From assembly GCA_046728115.1 (NCBI GenBank), contig JBKPDW010000015.1:1-46554 (forward strand): a DNA stretch of 46,554 nucleotides, in the 5' to 3' direction. Shown here piece after piece: positions 16,614-26,149 of the stretch. Every line of letters starts with the position of its first letter. Positions within the stretch are counted from its first letter, which is position 1. The translations under genes were made by a program, and so were the position numbers. This DNA comes from CAVSWN01 sp046728115. Its GTDB lineage: Bacteria > Acidobacteriota > Vicinamibacteria > Vicinamibacterales > CAVVIG01. The notes below the pieces were generated by a model that was not told where the DNA came from, made no database searches, and saw nothing but the letters and a program-made list of their open reading frames with translations.

Positions 16614-18437
16614 ATGAGCTTGCGCGCGTTTGTCGCTCGACTATTACTCGCCGCTGTTTCTCTGACGGGCTTCAGTTGCGCTCCCAGCGCGGCACCATCG
16701 ACCGCCGGGACCGCGGCGGACGCGAAGGCGTTTCTCGATCGCGTCAACGACACGATGCTCAAGCTCGGCATCGCGGGCAGTCAGGCGGGATGGGTCCAGC
16801 AGACCTACATCACTGACGACACCGAAGCCATCAGCGCGCGCGCGAACCAGGAAATCAACGACGCGACCGCGCGCTTTGCGAAAGACGCGACACGATTCGA
16901 CAAGATTGATGTCCTCGCCGACGAGCGGCGCCAACTCAACCTGCTCAAGGTTTCGCTCGTCCTGGCCCCGCCCGCCGATCCGAAGCTCTCCGAAGAGGTC
17001 TCGAAGATCATGGCGCGGCTGGAATCGACCTACGGCAAGGGCAAGTGGTGCCCTGACCCGTCGAAGCCGGACAGCTGCAAGAACATCGATGACATCACCC
17101 GCATCATGGCGTCGTCGCGCAATGAGAAGGAACTGCGAGGCGCATGGGAGGGCTGGCACACGATTGCGCCGCCGATGCGCAAGGACTACACCCGGTTCGT
17201 CGAGCTCTCGAACACCGGCGCCAGGGAGCTTGGCTTCGCCGACACCGGCGCGATGTGGCGCGCCAAGTACGACATGGCGCCCGATGATTTCACGAAGGAA
17301 CTCGATCGGCTCTGGGGACAGGTCCGCCCGCTCTACCTGAAGCTGCACGCGTACACGCGGATGAAGCTGCGGGCGAAATACGGCGAGGTCGTACCCGTCA
17401 AGGGTCCGATTCCGGCGCATCTGCTCGGCAACATCTGGGCACAGGACTGGACCAACATCTATCCGCTGCTCGCGCCTGCCAATGGAGACCCGGGTTTCTC
17501 CCTGACCGACATCCTCAAGAAGCGCAATACGCCGGCGCTCGAAATGGTCCGTATCGGCGAACGGTTTTACACCTCGCTCGGGCTCGCGGCCCTGCCAAAA
17601 ACGTTCTGGGAGCGATCGCTCTTCGTGCGGCCGAAAGACCGCGAGGTCGTGTGCCACGCCAGCGCGTGGGACGTCGATCTGGACGCCGACGTGCGTATCA
17701 AGATGTGCATCGAGCAGAGCGCCGAGGATTTCACCACGATCCACCACGAACTCGGGCACAACTTCTACCAGCGTGCCTACAAGGATCTGCCGGCGCTGTT
17801 CCGCGACAGCGCCAACGACGGCTTCCACGAAGCCATCGGCGACACCATCGCTCTGTCGGTGACGCCGGAGTACCTGGTGCGGATCGGCCTGCTCGACAAG
17901 GCGCCGGACACGTCGAAGGACATCGGCCTGCTCCTGAACAAGGCGCTCGAGAAGATTGCGTTCCTGCCGTTCGGTCTCCTCGTCGATCAATGGCGCTGGA
18001 AAGCGTTTTCGGGAGAAATCTCACCGGCCGCGTACAACAAGGCTTGGTGGGACCTGCGGCAGAGCTATCAGGGCGTTGCAGCGCCGTCCGCGCGCGGCGA
18101 GGACTTCTTCGATCCGGGCGCCAAGTATCACGTACCCGACAACACGCCGTACACGCGCTACTTCCTCGCGTCGATCCTGCAGTTCCAGTTTCACCGGGCG
18201 CTGTCGAAGATTGCAGGGTGCACGCTCCCGCTGAATCGCTGTTCCATCTTCGAGAACAAGGAAGCCGGTCGGCGGCTGAGCGCGATGCTCTCCATGGGGC
18301 AGTCGCGGCCGTGGCAGGACGCGCTCGAAACGCTGACCGGATCGAAGCAGATGGACGCGACCGCGATCATCGACTACTTCGCGCCGCTCTCGACGTGGCT
18401 CGATCAGCAGCTGAAGGACGCACCAACAGGATGGTGA
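16614..18437 (+). CDS. M2-family peptidyl-dipeptidase (ACE-like)
   Basis: A 607-residue exported zinc metallopeptidase of the angiotensin-converting-enzyme family, which removes dipeptides from peptide C-termini. The zinc site is HHELGH (HEXXH at 378-382, catalytic Glu379) with the third ligand Glu406 in HEAIGD. The signal peptide spans about 1-22; a Cys follows (GFSC), but the lipobox is not canonical, so lipidation is uncertain. Length and domain content match bacterial M2 enzymes. Its stop overlaps the next start by seven bases, and three further genes follow closely. With the DPP IV gene downstream, it suggests peptide scavenging in the periplasm. Confidence 0.93.
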   Translation: MSLRAFVARLLLAAVSLTGFSCAPSAAPSTAGTAADAKAFLDRVNDTMLKLGIAGSQAGWVQQTYITDDTEAISARANQEINDATARFAKDATRFDKIDVLADERRQLNLLKVSLVLAPPADPKLSEEVSKIMARLESTYGKGKWCPDPSKPDSCKNIDDITRIMASSRNEKELRGAWEGWHTIAPPMRKDYTRFVELSNTGARELGFADTGAMWRAKYDMAPDDFTKELDRLWGQVRPLYLKLHAYTRMKLRAKYGEVVPVKGPIPAHLLGNIWAQDWTNIYPLLAPANGDPGFSLTDILKKRNTPALEMVRIGERFYTSLGLAALPKTFWERSLFVRPKDREVVCHASAWDVDLDADVRIKMCIEQSAEDFTTIHHELGHNFYQRAYKDLPALFRDSANDGFHEAIGDTIALSVTPEYLVRIGLLDKAPDTSKDIGLLLNKALEKIAFLPFGLLVDQWRWKAFSGEISPAAYNKAWWDLRQSYQGVAAPSARGEDFFDPGAKYHVPDNTPYTRYFLASILQFQFHRALSKIAGCTLPLNRCSIFENKEAGRRLSAMLSMGQSRPWQDALETLTGSKQMDATAIIDYFAPLSTWLDQQLKDAPTGW

Positions 18438-19417
18438 AACGCCTTCGTCTTGCCGTTGCCGTTCTGGTCCTCGTCTCGTTGCCGGGGCGAGGATCGGTCC
18501 GGGCGCAGACCGACCTCGATGCGTTCATGCGGCAGGTGCTGGAGAAGCGCGACGACAACTGGAAGAAGCTGCAGCAGTATGTGCTCGACGAGCACGAAAC
18601 GATCGAGCTTCGTGGTCCCACCCGGCTGCCCATGTGGGGTGAGAAACGCGATTACACGTGGTACATCCGCGATGGATTCTTCGTGCGCAGCCCGGTCAGG
18701 GCCAACGGTGTCGCGATCGGCGAAGAGGAGCGCCGCAAGTACGAAGCGGACTACCTGAAGCGGCAGCAGCGGCGCGAACAGCAGGCCCAGGGCGGACAGG
18801 TAGCCCTCTCACCATCCGGCCCAGTGGTCGATCTTCCCGATGACACACCCGCGGTCGTGCCGGATAGAGAGGTCGACGGCATTCTGAAACAGACCCGTCG
18901 CCCGCAGTTCATTTCGACGGCGTACTTTCTACGGTTCAAATTCGAAGAAGGGAACTATGCCCTGGTCGGGCGCGAGACGATCGATAGCCACGAGACCCTG
19001 AAGATCGAGTACTACCCGGAGAAAATGTTCAGCGGCACGGACCGTCGTCGAACCGGCCGGGAGCCGTCCGATAAGGAAAAGGCACGCGACGCCGAATTCC
19101 GGCGTCTCATGAACAAGGTCGCGCTCGTCACAGTGTGGGTCGAGCCTTCCGCGCATCAGATCGTCAAGTACACCTTCGACAACATCGCGCTCGATTTCCT
19201 GCCGGCGCAATGGCTGGTGCACGTCGATGACCTCGAGGCATCGATGACGATGGCGCAACCGTTTGCGGACCTCAAGGACGTGTGGCTGCCGCGCTCGCTG
19301 GAAGCGAAGGCCGCATTGACGATGGCCATGGGCCAGATCGATTTGCGCTACGCGCTGGACTACACAGACTACCGGCGTCCCGACGTCACGTCGAAGGTCG
19401 GCGTCAAAGAGCGCTGA
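18431..19417 (+). CDS. Secreted protein of unknown function
   Basis: A 328-residue exported protein; the signal peptide is VAVLVLVSLPGRGSVRAQ with a cut near residue 26. The body has a charged, Gln/Arg-rich insertion at about 100-130 and beta-rich stretches (NYALVGRETIDSHETLKIEY, HQIVKYTFDNIALDFLPA), recalling the half-barrel shape of lipoprotein carriers; that is only an impression. The frame is open far upstream inside the peptidase gene, but this ATG opens the signal peptide and overlaps the peptidase stop. It sits between the M2 peptidase and an Omp85 protein, so a role at the outer membrane is plausible. Confidence 0.7.
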   Translation: MVKRLRLAVAVLVLVSLPGRGSVRAQTDLDAFMRQVLEKRDDNWKKLQQYVLDEHETIELRGPTRLPMWGEKRDYTWYIRDGFFVRSPVRANGVAIGEEERRKYEADYLKRQQRREQQAQGGQVALSPSGPVVDLPDDTPAVVPDREVDGILKQTRRPQFISTAYFLRFKFEEGNYALVGRETIDSHETLKIEYYPEKMFSGTDRRRTGREPSDKEKARDAEFRRLMNKVALVTVWVEPSAHQIVKYTFDNIALDFLPAQWLVHVDDLEASMTMAQPFADLKDVWLPRSLEAKAALTMAMGQIDLRYALDYTDYRRPDVTSKVGVKER

Positions 19418-19418
19418 C

Positions 19419-20678
19419 GTGTGGGCGCTGCTCGTCGTCGCCATGACGCTGCACGCGACGACCGACGAGACCATCACCGCGATTCAAATCCACGGCAATC
19501 TCGTCACGAGCGACGCCGAGGTGCGCCGGCTCGCCGACGTCCGCGACGGCATGCTGTTCGAGCCCACTACCGTCACGGACGTCACAGAACGGCTGCGCGC
19601 CACAGGACGATTCAAGAGCGTGCAGGTGCTCAAGCGCTTCGCCTCGATTTCCGACCCGTCCCAGATTCTGCTGGTGATCATCGTCGACGAGGGGCCCGTG
19701 CACATCGAGATGACCGGCGATCCCGACCATCCCACACGCGTCGTCCGCAACCGCGGATCGCATGTCATGATTCTGCCGGTGCTCAGCATCGAGGACGGAT
19801 ACGGCGCCACCTACGGCGCGCGCCTGGCCTTTCCCAATCCGGCGGGCAAACGCAGCCGCATCGCCTTTCCGCTCACGTGGGGCGGCTCCAAGCAAGCAGC
19901 GGCGGAGTTCGAGAAGTCGATCGAACGCGGCCCAATCGACCGTGTGAGCGCTCGCGGGTCGGTGTTGCGGACGACGAATCCGTTTTTCGAACGAGACGAC
20001 GACCGTATCCGCGTTGCGGTGCGGGGCGAGCGCCAGCTCGTGAAATCGCTGAGAGCGGGAGCGGGCATCGGGTGGCAGGACGTCTCGTTCGGACCGCTCG
20101 AGGATCGATTCGTGCAAATCGGCGCTGACGTCATCTACGACACGCGCCTGGATCCAGGCTTGCCGCGCAATGCGGTGTACGGACGCGCCGCGTGGGATCA
20201 TCTGGATTTTGGAAATGGTCCGGCAAGCCCGACGCACACGGCTGGAAGCGTCAATCGACTCGACCTCGAAGGGCGCGGGTATCTGGCAGTGTTCAAACAG
20301 AACATCCTGGCCGTCCGGGCGCTGCGTCGTGATTCGGACGATCCCCTGCCCCCGTATCTGCAGCCGCTGCTCGGCGGGATGGCGAATCTCCGCGGCTTCA
20401 AGGCGGGCATCGCCGTCGGCGACACGCTCGTGGCCACGTCTGTCGAGCTGATCGTTCCGCTGAGCCCGGCGCTCCAAATCGGCAAGATTGGTGTGACCGC
20501 GTTCGTGGACTACGGTACGGTGTACCCGAAAGGCGAACATTTCGGGGATCGCCCGATGCTCGAGGGATACGGAGGAAGCGTGTGGGTGTCGGCCGCGTTC
20601 TTTCGATTCAACTTCGCCGTCGCGCACGGACGCGGGGCGTCGACACGCGTTCATGTCGGCGGCGACCTGTCGTTCTGA
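19419..20678 (+). CDS. Short Omp85-type outer membrane protein with one POTRA domain
   Basis: A 419-residue protein. After a short export signal, one POTRA-like domain spans about 17-90 (ITAIQIHGNLVTSDAEVRR, ADVRDGMLFEP, ERLRATGRFKSVQV). A beta-barrel follows, with LLGGMANLRGFKAG matching the conserved RGF motif of Omp85 barrels, and the chain ends in Phe as outer membrane proteins do. BamA has five POTRAs and TamA three, so this is a reduced member, perhaps for secretion of its neighbours or for lipid work. The GTG start follows the previous stop by one base, so translation is probably coupled. Confidence 0.82.
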   Translation: MWALLVVAMTLHATTDETITAIQIHGNLVTSDAEVRRLADVRDGMLFEPTTVTDVTERLRATGRFKSVQVLKRFASISDPSQILLVIIVDEGPVHIEMTGDPDHPTRVVRNRGSHVMILPVLSIEDGYGATYGARLAFPNPAGKRSRIAFPLTWGGSKQAAAEFEKSIERGPIDRVSARGSVLRTTNPFFERDDDRIRVAVRGERQLVKSLRAGAGIGWQDVSFGPLEDRFVQIGADVIYDTRLDPGLPRNAVYGRAAWDHLDFGNGPASPTHTAGSVNRLDLEGRGYLAVFKQNILAVRALRRDSDDPLPPYLQPLLGGMANLRGFKAGIAVGDTLVATSVELIVPLSPALQIGKIGVTAFVDYGTVYPKGEHFGDRPMLEGYGGSVWVSAAFFRFNFAVAHGRGASTRVHVGGDLSF

Positions 20679-20680
20679 CG

Positions 20681-22621
20681 ATGCCAATGCGGATCCCGGA
20701 ATGCGGAATGGGGATCGCGCAATGCGGAGTGCGGATCGCGTTCGTGTGCCTGTCGACCGTCGCGCTCGCGGCGCAGGCGCCGCAACAGCCGCCCGTCTTC
20801 CGCGGGGGCGCAAGCCTCGTCCGCGTGGACGTGACGGTGAGCGATCGACACGGCGAGCCGGTCAACACGCTGACGGCTGACGACTTCGAGATCCAGGAAG
20901 ACGGCGTGCCGCAGACGGTCGAAACGTTCAAGCTGGTCTCGGCTGATGGACGTCAGGCCGAAGGTGACGATACATCGCTGGAGATCCGATCGCCCGAGCA
21001 TGCCGCAGCGGAGGCCGCGCGCGATGAAGTACGCGTTTTCCTGATCTTCTGGGACGAATATCACATCGACCGCTTCGTGCCGGCCATCAACGGCCGCAAG
21101 GCGCTGAGCGAGTTCGTCAACACCGCGTTCGGGCCCACCGATCTGGTGACCCTGATGGATCCGCTGCTGCCGACCGATGCCATTCGCTGGACGAGGAACC
21201 ATGCCGATCTCAGCGCCGCAATACACAAGCTCGAGGGCCGTTTCCATGTCTACATCCCGGTGCGCAGCGTCCTGGAGGAAGCACAGCTCGGGCGTCGAGA
21301 CGTGGAGCGTCTCCGCACCGAGGTGACCGTGTCGGCTTTGAAATCCGCGGCATCGTATCTGGGCGGACTTCGCGAGGGGCGCAAAGCGATCATCTTCGTC
21401 AGCGAGGGACTGCCGGGCATCTATCGATCCGACGAAATCTCCCTCATGGACGACCTGGTGCGGACGGCGAACGACAACAACACGGCCATCTACACCGTCG
21501 ATCCCAAGGGTCTGCTGGGTTACGCGGCCGACGAGCTCAGGGTGATCGCGGATAACACCGGCGCGCAGGCGTTCGTGAACACGAACTCGCCGGCGAAGGC
21601 GCTCCGCCAGGTCGTGAAGGACGCGAGCGCCTTCTACCTGCTGGGCTATGCGTCGATCAAGAACCCCATGGACGGCAAATTTCACGAGATCAAAGTTCGC
21701 GTGAAACGGCCGGGGCTCGAGGTGCGCGCGCGCAAGGGCTACTGGGCGCCTAGTGCGACAGATGTGGAACGGGCGGCACGTGAGGCCGCGGCGGGAGCGC
21801 CAACCGAAGTGGCTGCCGCATTCGCGGCCCTGACTGCCGTGCGACGCGATCGACCGCTCGATCTCACCGTCGGCACAGCGCAGGGTGCGAATGACGCCCC
21901 GGAAGTGACGTTGACCTGGACTCCGCGAGCGACGTCCGCACCGGCCGGCAGCGGAAGCCCTTCGAACGAGCACAACGATTCCGGACGGAGTGCGAGCCGT
22001 TCCCGCCCCCGCTCGCCGGAGCCCCCAGCGAGCGACGGCGAGGCACGCCGGAGCGTCGAAGGCACGGAGGCAGGCGGTCTGGTAGTTGTCGCCAACGGCG
22101 CGAACGGCTCACACGAGTTCAGGGCGCCGCTCGAGGCCCGGCGCCTGTCTTTTTCGGCCGTTCCAGGCACGCTGCGACTGCAGGTCATCGTCCGCGATTC
22201 CGACGGTCAGACAATCGGCGACGAGACGAGGGTCGTGGAGGTCCCGGATCCCGCTCGTCTTCGCATCGCGATCAGCTCACCGAGCGTCACGCTCGTGCGC
22301 AACGCATCCGAACTGAGGAGTCTGACGGCCGACACCACGCCATATGCGGGACGCGAGTTCGTCCGGACCGATCGCTTGTTCGTACGGTTTGCCCTGTACG
22401 GCGAGGCCGCCGCCGGCGCGACGATCTCGTCGCGTCTGCTCAGTCGAACCGGGGCTGCCTTGCTGACGCTTGCCGTGACGCCGCCGGCCGACCCGGCGGG
22501 AACCTACCAGATCGATTTTCCATTGGCCTCGATCGCGCGCGGCGACTATGTGATTGCCATTTCTGCCGAAGCCGGCGACGATCGCGCCGAGGCTCTCGTC
22601 CCCATTCGCGTCATCTCCTAG
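20681..22621 (+). CDS. VWFA-related secreted protein
   Basis: About 646 residues. The N-terminal block LVRVDVTVSDRHGEPVNTL, then DDFEIQEDGVPQTVETF, is the hallmark of the VWFA-related family common in Acidobacteriota. A VWA-like domain follows (VRVFLIFWDEYHIDRF to about residue 350), in which the usual DxSxS metal site is not present (DEYHID instead). The remaining 250 residues hold a low-complexity Ser/Arg/Pro stretch (about 425-470) and beta domains. The function is unknown; extracellular binding is assumed. The first 16 codons are themselves a repeat (GCGGAATGCGGAATG type), so translation may really begin at GTG 20729, just before the hydrophobic signal. It lies two bases behind the Omp85 gene. 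Confidence 0.82.
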   Translation: MPMRIPECGMGIAQCGVRIAFVCLSTVALAAQAPQQPPVFRGGASLVRVDVTVSDRHGEPVNTLTADDFEIQEDGVPQTVETFKLVSADGRQAEGDDTSLEIRSPEHAAAEAARDEVRVFLIFWDEYHIDRFVPAINGRKALSEFVNTAFGPTDLVTLMDPLLPTDAIRWTRNHADLSAAIHKLEGRFHVYIPVRSVLEEAQLGRRDVERLRTEVTVSALKSAASYLGGLREGRKAIIFVSEGLPGIYRSDEISLMDDLVRTANDNNTAIYTVDPKGLLGYAADELRVIADNTGAQAFVNTNSPAKALRQVVKDASAFYLLGYASIKNPMDGKFHEIKVRVKRPGLEVRARKGYWAPSATDVERAAREAAAGAPTEVAAAFAALTAVRRDRPLDLTVGTAQGANDAPEVTLTWTPRATSAPAGSGSPSNEHNDSGRSASRSRPRSPEPPASDGEARRSVEGTEAGGLVVVANGANGSHEFRAPLEARRLSFSAVPGTLRLQVIVRDSDGQTIGDETRVVEVPDPARLRIAISSPSVTLVRNASELRSLTADTTPYAGREFVRTDRLFVRFALYGEAAAGATISSRLLSRTGAALLTLAVTPPADPAGTYQIDFPLASIARGDYVIAISAEAGDDRAEALVPIRVIS

Positions 22622-22671
22622 CGGCGATCAGCCTTGTGTTGACGGCGTGGGGCCGGGGACGGACACGGCCT

Positions 22672-22699
22672 GAGACTTCAGACTCGAGACTTCAGCCTT
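22672..22699 (+). repeat. Heptamer word repeat
   Basis: Four 7-bp units: GAGACTT, CAGACTC, GAGACTT, CAGCCTT, in the short gap before the DPP IV gene. It is a small example of the word arrays seen elsewhere in the window. Confidence 0.6.
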
Positions 22700-22729
22700 G
22701 ATTTGGCGACGGTCTACAATTCCCATCAC

Positions 22730-24907
22730 ATGGCTCGGCTTTGCCAAATCATCCCGAGACGATTCCTGATGCGCGCAGGTCGTGCGGTCGGCGTCGCGGC
22801 CCTTGCGATTGCTCCCATTGCACTCGTTGCGCAGGACCGGCTGAAAACAATACCCGGGTACGAGCGCGCGCAGCGGCTTACGCGCGAGGGCCCGACGTTG
22901 GTTCGCGGCGGCGCTCTGGCACCGACGTGGGTCGACGATCGCGCGTTCGAGTACACGCGTGAGGGCAAGCGGTTCCACTACGACGTTGCGTCGCGCATGG
23001 CCTGGGAAGTCCCGTCGATCGAGACCGACGGCGGAAGCGCCGGTCGCGGCAGGAGAACAGAAACGCCGGAACGCGGCCGCCAGTTCGATTCGACGCTGTC
23101 GCCAGATGGCTCGCGCAAGGCCTTCTACCGCGATCGCAACGTATGGATCAGCACAGCCGACGGGACGGGCGAGATCGCAGTGACGACCGACGGCAGCGTC
23201 GCGAACCGCGTGAAGTACGGGACAGCCAGCTGGGTGTACGGCGAGGAGCTCAGCCAGCAGACCGCGATGTGGTGGTCACGAGACGGCAGAAAGCTCGCGT
23301 ACTACCGCTTCGACGAGAAGCTCGTCCCTGACTACTACCTCGGAGTCAACCAGACGCGCCTGCAGTCGGCACTCGATGTCGAGGCCTATCCCAAAGCGGG
23401 CGTCCCGAATCCAGTCGTCGATCTGTTTGTCTACGACGTCCCCACGAAACAGTCGATCAAGATCGACGTTCGCGGCGACAATGCGTTCGACAGCATCAGA
23501 GTTGGTCATTACGTGTACCACGTGATGTGGTCGGCGGACGGCCGCGAGCTGCTGTTCTTCCGGACGAACCGGCGGCAGAACGTGATGGAGGTTGCCGCGG
23601 CTAATCCGGATACAGGCGCCGTTCGGGTCGTGCTGCGCGAGGAGTGGCCGACGGGATGGCTCATCTCCGAACCGCGGATGGTGTTTCTCGCCGACGGCCG
23701 GCGGTTCATCTGGGAGTCGCAGCGCAACGGGTGGAACAACTTCTATCTGTACGATCTCGCGGGGCGGCTGATCGCGCCAATGACGGCATCGACCGCCTTT
23801 GAAGCGTCGGCGCTCGTGAAGATCGACGAGCGACAAGGCGTGCTGTTCTACACGGCGCGCGACGGCGACAATCCGCTGAAGCTGCAGCTGCATCGCGTGG
23901 GACTTGATGGCGCAGGCGATCGCCGGCTGACCGATCCATCCTTCCATCACACCATCGGGAGCTGCATTCCCGGTCTCGGAGCCCGGCCGGAACAGCCGGC
24001 GGTTGCGTCGCCATGCGGCATCTCGCCGGACAGCAGGTATTTCGTCGACGTGTTTCAGACGCACGATACGCCTCCGGCGGCGCAGCTGGTGGACGCTGCG
24101 ACTGGCCAACTGGTGGCTGATCTCGCGCGGAGCGATGCGACGAAATTCACGGAGCTGGGGCTCAAGAAGGCGGAGCTGTTCACGTTTGTCGCCGCGGACG
24201 GCAAGACCCGGTTGCGGGGCACGCTGCAGTTTCCGTCCACGTTCGATCCGGCGAAGAAATATCCGGCGCTCCTGGGCATCTATGGGGGGCCGGAGTTTTC
24301 CGTCAACGCGGCACGGGAGACGTTCATCACGCCGAGTCCGCTCACCGAGTACGGATTTCTGATGGTGAACGTCGATACGCGCGCCGTCGCCGGGCTGGGC
24401 AAGCGCACGCTCGATGCGATCTATCAGAAGCTCGGCCAGGTCGAGATCGACGACATGACCGAAGGCGTCAAAGCGTTGTGGGACCGGCCGTACGTCGACA
24501 AGACACGCGTCGGAATTTTCGGCACGTCGTACGGCGGCTACGTGTCGCTGATGGGTCTGCTTCGCCACCCGGATGTCTTTGCCGCGGCCGCTTCGTCATC
24601 GGCCCCGACCGATTGGCGGAACTACGACACGATCTACACCGAGCGCTACATGTGGATTCCGCAGGAGAACAGAGCCGGGTACGACGCCGGCAGCGCGATC
24701 ACCTACGCCGCCGATCTCAGAGGCCGGCTGCTGCTGTATTACGGCACGGCCGACAACAACGTACATCCATCCAATTCGCTGCAGCTGATTCAGGCGCTGC
24801 AGAGCGCGGGCAAGAGCTTCGACGTCCAGGTCGGCCCCGACCGCGGGCACGGCGGCATGAATCCGGATCGGATGATGGAATTTTTCATCGACGCGTTGAA
24901 GCCTTAG
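22730..24907 (+). CDS. Dipeptidyl-peptidase IV-type serine peptidase (S9B)
   Basis: About 725 residues, exported. An N-terminal propeller (DPP IV N-domain) is followed by the prolyl-oligopeptidase catalytic domain: Ser near 600 in GTSYGGY, Asp near 675 in YYGTADNNVH, His near 706 in DRGHGG. The RYMWIPQEN stretch and WVYGEEL near the middle of the propeller (the double-Glu region that grips the substrate amino end) support S9B. It would release Xaa-Pro dipeptides from peptides. The start is ATG 22730; ATG 22769 (MRAGRAVGV) also gives a good signal peptide. TACAAT lies nine bases before 22730. It forms a peptide-degrading pair with the M2 enzyme. Confidence 0.92.
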   Translation: MARLCQIIPRRFLMRAGRAVGVAALAIAPIALVAQDRLKTIPGYERAQRLTREGPTLVRGGALAPTWVDDRAFEYTREGKRFHYDVASRMAWEVPSIETDGGSAGRGRRTETPERGRQFDSTLSPDGSRKAFYRDRNVWISTADGTGEIAVTTDGSVANRVKYGTASWVYGEELSQQTAMWWSRDGRKLAYYRFDEKLVPDYYLGVNQTRLQSALDVEAYPKAGVPNPVVDLFVYDVPTKQSIKIDVRGDNAFDSIRVGHYVYHVMWSADGRELLFFRTNRRQNVMEVAAANPDTGAVRVVLREEWPTGWLISEPRMVFLADGRRFIWESQRNGWNNFYLYDLAGRLIAPMTASTAFEASALVKIDERQGVLFYTARDGDNPLKLQLHRVGLDGAGDRRLTDPSFHHTIGSCIPGLGARPEQPAVASPCGISPDSRYFVDVFQTHDTPPAAQLVDAATGQLVADLARSDATKFTELGLKKAELFTFVAADGKTRLRGTLQFPSTFDPAKKYPALLGIYGGPEFSVNAARETFITPSPLTEYGFLMVNVDTRAVAGLGKRTLDAIYQKLGQVEIDDMTEGVKALWDRPYVDKTRVGIFGTSYGGYVSLMGLLRHPDVFAAAASSSAPTDWRNYDTIYTERYMWIPQENRAGYDAGSAITYAADLRGRLLLYYGTADNNVHPSNSLQLIQALQSAGKSFDVQVGPDRGHGGMNPDRMMEFFIDALKP

Positions 24908-24918
24908 CTGTTCCTCCC

Positions 24919-26124
24919 CTACCTGGCCTTCCGCAGCTCCAGTTTCGCAATCGCCTCCCGATGAACCTCGTCGGGGCCGTCGGCCAGGCGAATGGTGCGC
25001 GAATGCGCCCACGCGGCGGCGAGGGGGAAGTCGTCGCAGACGCCCGCCGCACCGTGCGCCTGAATGGCGCGGTCGAGCACGCGCAGCGTCATGCGCGGCA
25101 CGACGACTTTGATCATGGCGATCTCGCCGCGAGCCGCCTTGTTGCCGACCGTATCCATCAAATAGGCGGCCTTCATCGTCAGCAGCCGCGCCTGCTCGAT
25201 CTCCATGCGCGATTCCGCGATGTCGGCGCGGATGGTGCCTTGCTCGGCCAGCGTTCGGCCGAACGCGACGCGCTTCGTCACACGCCGGCACATCGCATCG
25301 AGCGCACGCTCGGCGACGCCGATGAGGCGCATGCAGTGATGAATGCGGCCGGGACCGAGGCGGCCCTGCGCAATCTCGAAGCCGCGCCCTTCGCCAAGCA
25401 GCAGGTTCGAGGCGGGCACGCGCACGTTCTCGAAGGTGATTTCCGCATGCCCGTGCGGCGCATCGTCGTACCCGAACACCGGGAGCATCCGGCGAATCAT
25501 CACGCCGGACGTATCCATCGGCACGAGGATCATCGACTGCTGTTTGTGCTTTTCGGCCTGCGGATCCGTTTTCCCCATGAAGATCACGATCCGGCAGCGC
25601 GGGTCGCCGGCGCCCGAGATCCACCACTTGTGGCCGTTGATCACGTAGGAGTCGCCCTCGCGCACGATGCGCGATTTGATGTTGGTGGCATCCGACGAAG
25701 CGACGTCGGGCTCGGTCATCGCGAAGCAGCTTCGAATCTCTCCCGCGAGGAGCGGCTCGAGCCACTGCTTGCGCTGCGCTTCGGTGCCGTACCGCACGAG
25801 CACTTCCATGTTGCCGGTGTCAGGCGCGGAGCAGTTGAAGATTTCGGGACCCAGGCCCGGCACGCGGCCCATGATTTCGCACAGCGGCGCGTACTCCACG
25901 TTGGTCAGTCCTGCGCCGTACTCGCTCTCGGGCAGGAACAGGTTCCAGAGCCCCGCCGCCCTGGCCCTTGGCTTCAGTTCTTCGACGATCGCCGTCGGCT
26001 GCCAGCGATCGCCTTCGACGATCTGGCGATGGAACGTCGCTTCGTTCGGGTAGACGTGCTCGTCCATGAAAGCCTGGACGCGGCTCTGAAGGTCGCGCGC
26101 TCGCGCGCTGTGCTCGAAATGCAT
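24919..26124 (-). CDS. Acyl-CoA dehydrogenase, ACAD10/11-like
   Basis: A 401-residue FAD enzyme that oxidises acyl-CoA esters. Family blocks are FAMTEPDVASSDATNI, GHKWWISGAGDPRCRI, and the C-terminal QAHGAAGVCDDFPLA. It resembles the dehydrogenase part of the ACAD10/11 group (MDEHVYPNE near the start), which in animals is fused to a kinase-like domain. Here that partner is the divergent gene 25 bases away. ATG 26124 is chosen over 26133 because family proteins start in this way and because TATCAT lies exactly seven bases before it. The product probably acts on 4-hydroxyacyl or other hydroxyacyl-CoA together with the phosphotransferase. Confidence 0.9.
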   Translation of the reverse strand: MHFEHSARARDLQSRVQAFMDEHVYPNEATFHRQIVEGDRWQPTAIVEELKPRARAAGLWNLFLPESEYGAGLTNVEYAPLCEIMGRVPGLGPEIFNCSAPDTGNMEVLVRYGTEAQRKQWLEPLLAGEIRSCFAMTEPDVASSDATNIKSRIVREGDSYVINGHKWWISGAGDPRCRIVIFMGKTDPQAEKHKQQSMILVPMDTSGVMIRRMLPVFGYDDAPHGHAEITFENVRVPASNLLLGEGRGFEIAQGRLGPGRIHHCMRLIGVAERALDAMCRRVTKRVAFGRTLAEQGTIRADIAESRMEIEQARLLTMKAAYLMDTVGNKAARGEIAMIKVVVPRMTLRVLDRAIQAHGAAGVCDDFPLAAAWAHSRTIRLADGPDEVHREAIAKLELRKAR

Positions 26125-26131
26125 GATGCGC

Positions 26132-26137
26132 ATGATA
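26132..26137 (-). promoter_or_regulatory. -10 box for leaderless acyl-CoA dehydrogenase mRNA
   Basis: TATCAT on the leftward strand, seven bases before ATG 26124. It overlaps the alternative ATG at 26133, which argues that 26124 is the real start. Confidence 0.4.
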
Positions 26138-26149
26138 GTGTAGGCCGCC

